NCBI GenBank assembly: GCA_905193145.1
Contig: CAJJNP010000096.1
Coordinates: 1 to 12,021, forward strand
Direction of reading: 5' to 3'
DNA length: 12,021 nt
Source of the DNA: an uncultured Odoribacter sp.
Lineage (GTDB): Bacteria > Bacteroidota > Bacteroidia > Bacteroidales > Marinifilaceae
Position numbers and translations under genes: made by a program. The notes beneath the pieces are model-generated. The model had not been told where the DNA came from, ran no database searches, and was given only the letters and a program-made list of their open reading frames with translations. The first letter of the stretch is position 1. The number at the start of each line of letters is the position of its first letter. This document shows positions 7,721 to 12,021 of this stretch, in pieces.

Positions 7721-7762
7721 TTCGTTTTTTCAAACAAACAGTTACAGTTAAATATATAAATT

Positions 7763-9637
7763 ATGGCAGAAAAAGAAAATTGTAAGCTTTTCAGTGAGTT
7801 TGCGCCGAACACGATGCAAGAGTGGATCGACAAAGTCACTGTGGACCTGAAAGGGGCCGATTTCAATAAAAAGCTTGTGTGGAGAACCAATGAAGGTTTC
7901 AATGTTCAGCCGATGTATCGGTTGGAGAATATGGAAGACCTGAAGAACCTGAATTGTCTTCCGGGAGAATTCCCATTTGTCAGAGGTAATAAGAAAGATA
8001 ACAATGACTGGTATATACGTCAGGATATTGTTGTTGAAAATGTTGCTGATGCAAATAAAAAAGCTTTGGATGTACTGAATCGTGGAGTTAATTCTTTGGG
8101 ATTTGTATTAAGCGGATGTAGCGATTTTACAAAAGCCGATATGGAGGCTCTGCTGAAGGATATCTGTCTGGAGTGTGTAGAAATCAACTTCGTTGCCGGA
8201 TGCCATAAGAGTGTTGTTTTAGATGCTTTCAAGGCTGTTGTTGAAGAAAGAGGCATTGCTCCTGAAAAAATTCATGGAGGTATTAATATTGATCCGTTGA
8301 GTGCATTGACTCGTAAAGGAAAATGTTGCAACGAAAATCCATATGCTGTTATCAAAGCTAAGGCTGAGAAAATGGCTGCTTATAAAAACTTCAAAACTAT
8401 TGAAGTGGGTGGATATGTATTTAACAATGCAGGTTCGTCTATCGTACAGGAGTTAGGATTTTCTTTGGCTGCCGGAGTTGAGTATTTGGATAAATTGACT
8501 GATACTGGTATGAGTGTTAACGACATTGCTCCTAAAATGCGTTTCCACTTTGCAACAGGATCTAAATATTTTATGGAAATCGCTAAATTGCGTGCTGCTC
8601 GTTATTTGTGGGCTCATATCGTGAAGGCTTATAATCCTTGCTGCGATTGCAAATGTATGATGAATATTCATGCTGAAACTTCAGAATGGAATAAAACTGT
8701 TTATGATCCGAACGTTAACATGTTGCGTACTCAGACAGAGACTATGTCAGCTGTATTGGGCGGAGTTGATTCATTTACAGTTCATCCGTTTGACGATACT
8801 TTTGAGTGCCATCCGACTGAATTGGCAGAACGTGTGGCTCGCAACCAGCAATTATTGTTGAAAGAAGAGTCTCATTTTGCTAAGATCGTTGACGTAGCAG
8901 GTGGTTCTTATTATATTGAAGAGTTGACTCAGAATATCGCAGAGGCTGCTTGGAAATTATTCTTGGAAGTTCAAGAACAAGGTGGATATGTTGAGGCTAT
9001 GAAAAAGGGTTTTGTTCAGGCTGCTGTGAAGGCTACTGCTCAGGCTCGCGACTTGGCTATCGCTCAGCGTAAAGAAAACTTTGTTGGTGTGAACCAGTTC
9101 CCGAATTTCAATGAGAAAATTGATCGTGAATTGTGCGCATGTGTTTTCGAACCGGAAGATATGACTGCAGCAGATGCTGAGGTTGAAACTTTGAAACCTT
9201 ATAGAGGTCCGGCTGCTTTTGAAGCTATGCGTTTGAAAACTGATATGTTTGCTGCTAAAAATGGTCGTCCGGTAGTTTATATGTTCCCGATGGGCAATTT
9301 AGCTATGCGTAAAGCTCGTGCTCAGTTTGCATGTAACTTCTTCGCTTGTGCTGGTTTTGAGGTGAAGGATAACAATGGTTTCAAAACAGTAGACGAAGGT
9401 GTTCAGGCTTGCTTGGATAATAAGGCTTCTATTGTTGTATTGTGTAGCTCTGATGATGAATATGCAGGATTTGCTCCAGAAGCTTTTGAAAAATTGAAAG
9501 ATAAAGCCATCGTTGTTGTTGCCGGTAATCCGGAAAGCCGTCCTGAGTTGGAGGCTAAAGGCTTGATGAATTATATCCACGTTAAGAATAACGTATTGGA
9601 AGAACTGAAAGCTTACCAACAGAAACTTGGCATTTAA
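7763..9637 (+). CDS. mutA: Methylmalonyl-CoA mutase small (beta) subunit
   Basis: This 624-aa protein is close to the usual length of about 640 for the non-catalytic subunit of the heterodimeric enzyme. The N-terminal (beta/alpha)8-barrel part spans roughly residues 30-480 (WIDKVTVDLKGADFNKKLVWRT, FHFATGSKYFMEIAKLRAARYLW, VAGGSYYIEELT). The C-terminal flavodoxin-like part spans about 505-624. It is a degenerate relative of MutB. The catalytic histidine is replaced by Val219 (GGYVFNNAG against SGYHMQEAG), the FMVRNTY arginine segment has no counterpart, and the cobalamin DxHxxG motif is replaced by MGNLAMRK at 510-517. This is normal for the subunit, which stabilises the active partner. It is cytoplasmic and lies 27 bases upstream of mutB. 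The start ATG follows an AT-rich leader, and MAEKENCKLFSEF gives a sensible N-terminus. Codon use (many GCT, GGT, CGT) suggests high expression. Confidence 0.96.
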   Translation: MAEKENCKLFSEFAPNTMQEWIDKVTVDLKGADFNKKLVWRTNEGFNVQPMYRLENMEDLKNLNCLPGEFPFVRGNKKDNNDWYIRQDIVVENVADANKKALDVLNRGVNSLGFVLSGCSDFTKADMEALLKDICLECVEINFVAGCHKSVVLDAFKAVVEERGIAPEKIHGGINIDPLSALTRKGKCCNENPYAVIKAKAEKMAAYKNFKTIEVGGYVFNNAGSSIVQELGFSLAAGVEYLDKLTDTGMSVNDIAPKMRFHFATGSKYFMEIAKLRAARYLWAHIVKAYNPCCDCKCMMNIHAETSEWNKTVYDPNVNMLRTQTETMSAVLGGVDSFTVHPFDDTFECHPTELAERVARNQQLLLKEESHFAKIVDVAGGSYYIEELTQNIAEAAWKLFLEVQEQGGYVEAMKKGFVQAAVKATAQARDLAIAQRKENFVGVNQFPNFNEKIDRELCACVFEPEDMTAADAEVETLKPYRGPAAFEAMRLKTDMFAAKNGRPVVYMFPMGNLAMRKARAQFACNFFACAGFEVKDNNGFKTVDEGVQACLDNKASIVVLCSSDDEYAGFAPEAFEKLKDKAIVVVAGNPESRPELEAKGLMNYIHVKNNVLEELKAYQQKLGI

Positions 9638-9664
9638 TTCAATAAACTCTTTAACATTTAAAAG

Positions 9665-11821
9665 ATGAAACCGAATTTTAAAGATATAAATATTAAAGCG
9701 GCTGAAAAGGCTACCATGACTGCTGAAGAATGGGAAAAAGCCAACCATATCGCTAAAAATTGGACGACTCCGGAGTTGATTCCGGTGAAACCGGCTTATA
9801 CAGCCGAGGATTTGAAAGGAATGGAACATCTGAATTATGTTGCAGGTATTCCTCCTTATTTGCGTGGACCGTATTCTGCTATGTATCCTTTGCGTCCTTG
9901 GACCATCCGTCAGTATGCAGGATTTTCTACGGCAGAAGAATCAAATGCTTTCTACCGTCGTAACTTGGCTGCAGGACAGAAAGGTTTGTCTGTTGCATTT
10001 GACTTGGCTACTCACCGTGGTTATGACTCTGATCACCCGCGTGTAATCGGTGATGTCGGTAAAGCCGGTGTTGCTGTTGACTCCATTTTGGATATGAAGA
10101 TTTTGTTCGATCAGATTCCATTGGACAAAATGTCTGTTTCTATGACTATGAACGGTGCCGTTCTGCCTATTTTGGCTTTCTACATCGTTGCAGGTTTAGA
10201 GCAAGGTGCTACTTTGGAACAGTTGTCGGGTACTATTCAGAATGATATTTTGAAAGAGTTCATGGTGCGTAATACTTATATTTACCCGCCGAAGTTCTCT
10301 ATGAAGATTATTGCTGATATCTTCGAATATACTTCTAAAAATATGCCTAAGTTTAACTCAATTTCTATTTCCGGATACCATATGCAGGAAGCTGGTGCTA
10401 CTGCTGATATTGAGTTAGCTTATACTTTGGCTGACGGTTTGGAATATTTGCGTGCTGGTGTGAATGCAGGAATGGATATTGACGCATTTGCTCCTCGATT
10501 GTCATTCTTCTGGGCTATCGGTACAAACCATTTTATGGAGATCGCCAAGATGCGTGCCGGTCGTTTGTTGTGGGCTAAGATTGTAAAACAATTCAATCCG
10601 AAGAATCCGAAGTCTTTGGCTTTGCGTACTCACTCACAGACTTCAGGTTGGTCTTTGACAGAGCAAGATCCGTTTAATAATGTTGGACGTACTTGCATTG
10701 AAGCTATGGGTGCTGCTTTAGGACATACTCAGTCTCTGCATACCAATGCTCTTGATGAGGCTATTGCATTGCCAACGGACTTCTCTGCACGTATTGCTCG
10801 TAATACTCAGATTTATATTCAGGAAGAGTCTACTATCTGTAAGGCTGTAGACCCATGGGCAGGTTCTTATTATGTGGAAAGCTTGACTAATGAATTGGTT
10901 CATAAAGCTTGGGAACATATTCAGGAGATTGAGAAGTTGGGTGGTATGGCTGCGGCTATTGAGTCTGGTTTGCCAAAATTGCGAATTGAAGAGGCTGCTG
11001 CTCGTACTCAAGCTCGTATTGATAGCGGTGAACAGACAATTGTTGGTGTTAATAAATATCGTTTGGATAAAGAAGATCCTATCGATATTTTGGAAATCGA
11101 TAACACTGCAGTTCGTGAAGCTCAGATTGCTCGCTTGAAAGAATTGCGTGCTAACCGTAATCAAGCTGAGGTGGATGCTGCTTTGGATGCAATTACTAAG
11201 TGTGTTGAAACCGGTGAGGGCAACTTGTTGGAATTGGCAGTAGATGCAGCTAAGAAACGTGCTTCTTTGGGTGAAATTTCTTATGCATGTGAAAAAGTTG
11301 TTGGACGTTATAAAGCAGTAATTAGAACCGTGAGTGGAGTATATTCAAGCGTTGCCGGTAATGATGCCGACTTCGAAAAAGCAAAAGCATTGACTGATGA
11401 ATTTGCTGAATTAACAGGACGTCGTCCGCGTATCATGATTGCAAAAATGGGTCAGGATGGACATGATCGTGGTGCTAAGGTTGTAGCAACCGGTTATGCT
11501 GATATGGGCTTTGACGTGGATATGGGACCATTGTTCCAGACTCCGGAAGAAACCGCTAAACAAGCTGTTGAGAATGATGTTCACGTGATTGGTGTTTCTT
11601 CTTTGGCTGCTGGTCATAAGACTTTAGTTCCTGCTGTTATTGCTGAATTGAAGAAATTAGGACGTGAGGATATCTTGGTTTATGTTGGTGGTGTTATTCC
11701 TCATCAAGATTATCAGTTCTTGTTTGATGCAGGTGCTATCGCAGTATTCGGACCTGGAACGAAAGTATCTAAGAGCGCTATTCAGGTAATGGATATTCTG
11801 CTTCAGTTAGCTAAGAAATAA
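9665..11821 (+). CDS. mutB: Methylmalonyl-CoA mutase large (alpha) catalytic subunit
   Basis: This 718-aa protein is the adenosylcobalamin-dependent catalytic subunit that interconverts succinyl-CoA and (R)-methylmalonyl-CoA. In Bacteroidales this leads from succinate to propionate. The substrate-binding barrel occupies about residues 40-560 and the B12-binding domain about 585-718. By motif alignment with the Propionibacterium enzyme, Tyr84 (IRQYAGFST) corresponds to Tyr89, Arg202 ([11 protein letters not shown]) to Arg207, and His239 (SGYHMQEAG) to His244. The cobalamin ligand is His600 in D598-G-H600-D-R-G603, followed by the conserved SSLAAGH and GGVIPHQD segments. All key residues are present, so the enzyme should be active. 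It is cotranscribed with mutA and followed by a strong terminator. No epimerase, decarboxylase or MeaB-type chaperone gene is visible beside it. Confidence 0.98.
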   Translation: MKPNFKDINIKAAEKATMTAEEWEKANHIAKNWTTPELIPVKPAYTAEDLKGMEHLNYVAGIPPYLRGPYSAMYPLRPWTIRQYAGFSTAEESNAFYRRNLAAGQKGLSVAFDLATHRGYDSDHPRVIGDVGKAGVAVDSILDMKILFDQIPLDKMSVSMTMNGAVLPILAFYIVAGLEQGATLEQLSGTIQNDILKEFMVRNTYIYPPKFSMKIIADIFEYTSKNMPKFNSISISGYHMQEAGATADIELAYTLADGLEYLRAGVNAGMDIDAFAPRLSFFWAIGTNHFMEIAKMRAGRLLWAKIVKQFNPKNPKSLALRTHSQTSGWSLTEQDPFNNVGRTCIEAMGAALGHTQSLHTNALDEAIALPTDFSARIARNTQIYIQEESTICKAVDPWAGSYYVESLTNELVHKAWEHIQEIEKLGGMAAAIESGLPKLRIEEAAARTQARIDSGEQTIVGVNKYRLDKEDPIDILEIDNTAVREAQIARLKELRANRNQAEVDAALDAITKCVETGEGNLLELAVDAAKKRASLGEISYACEKVVGRYKAVIRTVSGVYSSVAGNDADFEKAKALTDEFAELTGRRPRIMIAKMGQDGHDRGAKVVATGYADMGFDVDMGPLFQTPEETAKQAVENDVHVIGVSSLAAGHKTLVPAVIAELKKLGREDILVYVGGVIPHQDYQFLFDAGAIAVFGPGTKVSKSAIQVMDILLQLAKK

Positions 11822-11841
11822 TGCTAATTAGATAATCATAG

Positions 11842-11871
11842 AAAAGCGGCTGAGAACCAGCCGCTTTTTTT
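11842..11871 (+). terminator. Rho-independent terminator of mutAB
   Basis: An 8-bp GC-rich perfect stem, AGCGGCTG (11845-11852) with CAGCCGCT (11858-11865), has a 5-base loop and is followed by a run of seven T (11865-11871). It starts about 20 bases after the mutB stop, with an A-tract on its left side. Confidence 0.92.
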
Positions 11872-11932
11872 GTGGATTTATGTCAAAGACAAATAAGTCG
11901 GTGATATTGGTTTAAATATCCAGAATAGATAT

Positions 11933-11968
11933 AAAAAAATCCTCAAAGATTTTCTTTGAGGATTTTTT
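11933..11968. terminator. Bidirectional terminator between mutB and tRNA-Asp
   Basis: Perfect stem TCCTCAAAGA (11940-11949) with TCTTTGAGGA (11953-11962) and a TTT loop. Seven A (11933-11939) lie on the left and six T (11963-11968) on the right. On the minus strand it follows the tRNA 3' end by 2 bases and gives a seven-U tail, so its main job is probably ending the tRNA transcript. It can also back up the mutAB terminator. Confidence 0.88.
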
Positions 11969-11970
11969 AG

Positions 11971-12021
11971 CGGTGCGGACGGGACTCGAACCCGCGACCC
12001 CAGGCGTGACAGGCCTGTATT
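11971..12021 (-). tRNA. tRNA-Asp (GUC), 5' part outside the window
   Basis: Read on the minus strand, the anticodon stem CAGGC/GCCTG encloses the loop CTGTCAC. Its anticodon GTC (complement of 12008-12010) decodes aspartate. A T-arm follows, with stem GCGGG, loop TTCGAGT and closing stem CCCGT. The acceptor half CCGCACC and discriminator G come next; CCA is not encoded. The D-arm and 5' acceptor strand lie beyond the right edge. The gene converges on mutB. Confidence 0.93.

Noticed and set aside
7601..7762. Cobalamin riboswitch upstream of the B12-dependent mutase
   Set aside because: The gap is only 162 bases, very AT-rich, and lacks the conserved B12-box type sequence and stable stems.
7618..7902. 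94-aa minus-strand open frame covering the gap before mutA
   Set aside because: It starts inside mutA and has no leader or recognisable motif. The gap is better explained by a mutAB promoter and leader.
9299..9829. 176-aa minus-strand open frame across the mutA-mutB junction
   Set aside because: It lies antisense to two unmistakable genes, has low-complexity Phe/Ile/Ser-rich composition and no recognisable domain.
11903..11920. GATATT...AATATC inverted repeat between the two terminators
   Set aside because: A six-base A/T-rich palindrome in AT-rich spacer is expected by chance, and no promoter or gene is linked to it.
11971..12021. tRNA-Asp 3' end as an integration site for an island
   Set aside because: No direct repeat of the tRNA 3' end was seen elsewhere in the window, and no integrase or transposase is present.

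Overview
The window is 12 kb of low-GC DNA from a member of the Bacteroidota, almost certainly order Bacteroidales. The evidence is Bacteroidales-type surface lipoproteins of the DUF4493 and PCMD kind, a Bacteroidales-style small outer-membrane barrel, AT-rich leaders mostly without Shine-Dalgarno sequences, a TAnnTTTG-type promoter box, and a heterodimeric methylmalonyl-CoA mutase. I do not assign a genus.

Region 1 (1-7600) is a tightly packed plus-strand operon of five envelope genes. The first is cut by the left edge of the window. The order is: a DUF4493-type protein with a divergent PCMD-like C-terminus (partial); a shorter DUF4493 lipoprotein; a 703-aa lipoprotein with DUF4493, Ig-like, Fn3 and PCMD domains; a 245-aa outer-membrane beta-barrel; and a 522-aa lipoprotein with a different, internally duplicated N-terminus but the same Fn3 and PCMD tail. 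Gaps are 35, 15, 25 and 3 bases. The pattern suggests co-production of a set of outer-membrane or surface-exposed beta-sandwich lipoproteins with one barrel. No SusC/SusD pair, glycosidase, protease or regulator is visible, so substrate and function are unknown. This operon is the part of the window with undescribed biology.

Region 2 (7601-7762) is a 162-base gap holding a good -7 promoter box for the next operon and no convincing terminator for the previous one.

Region 3 (7763-11821) is mutA-mutB, the two subunits of adenosylcobalamin-dependent methylmalonyl-CoA mutase. It interconverts succinyl-CoA and (R)-methylmalonyl-CoA in the succinate-propionate pathway. MutB keeps the catalytic residues and the cobalamin-binding DxHxxG motif; MutA has lost them, as expected for the non-catalytic partner.

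Region 4 (11822-12021) contains a strong terminator for mutAB, a second hairpin usable on both strands, and the 3' part of a minus-strand tRNA-Asp(GUC) that runs off the right edge. The two transcription units converge here.
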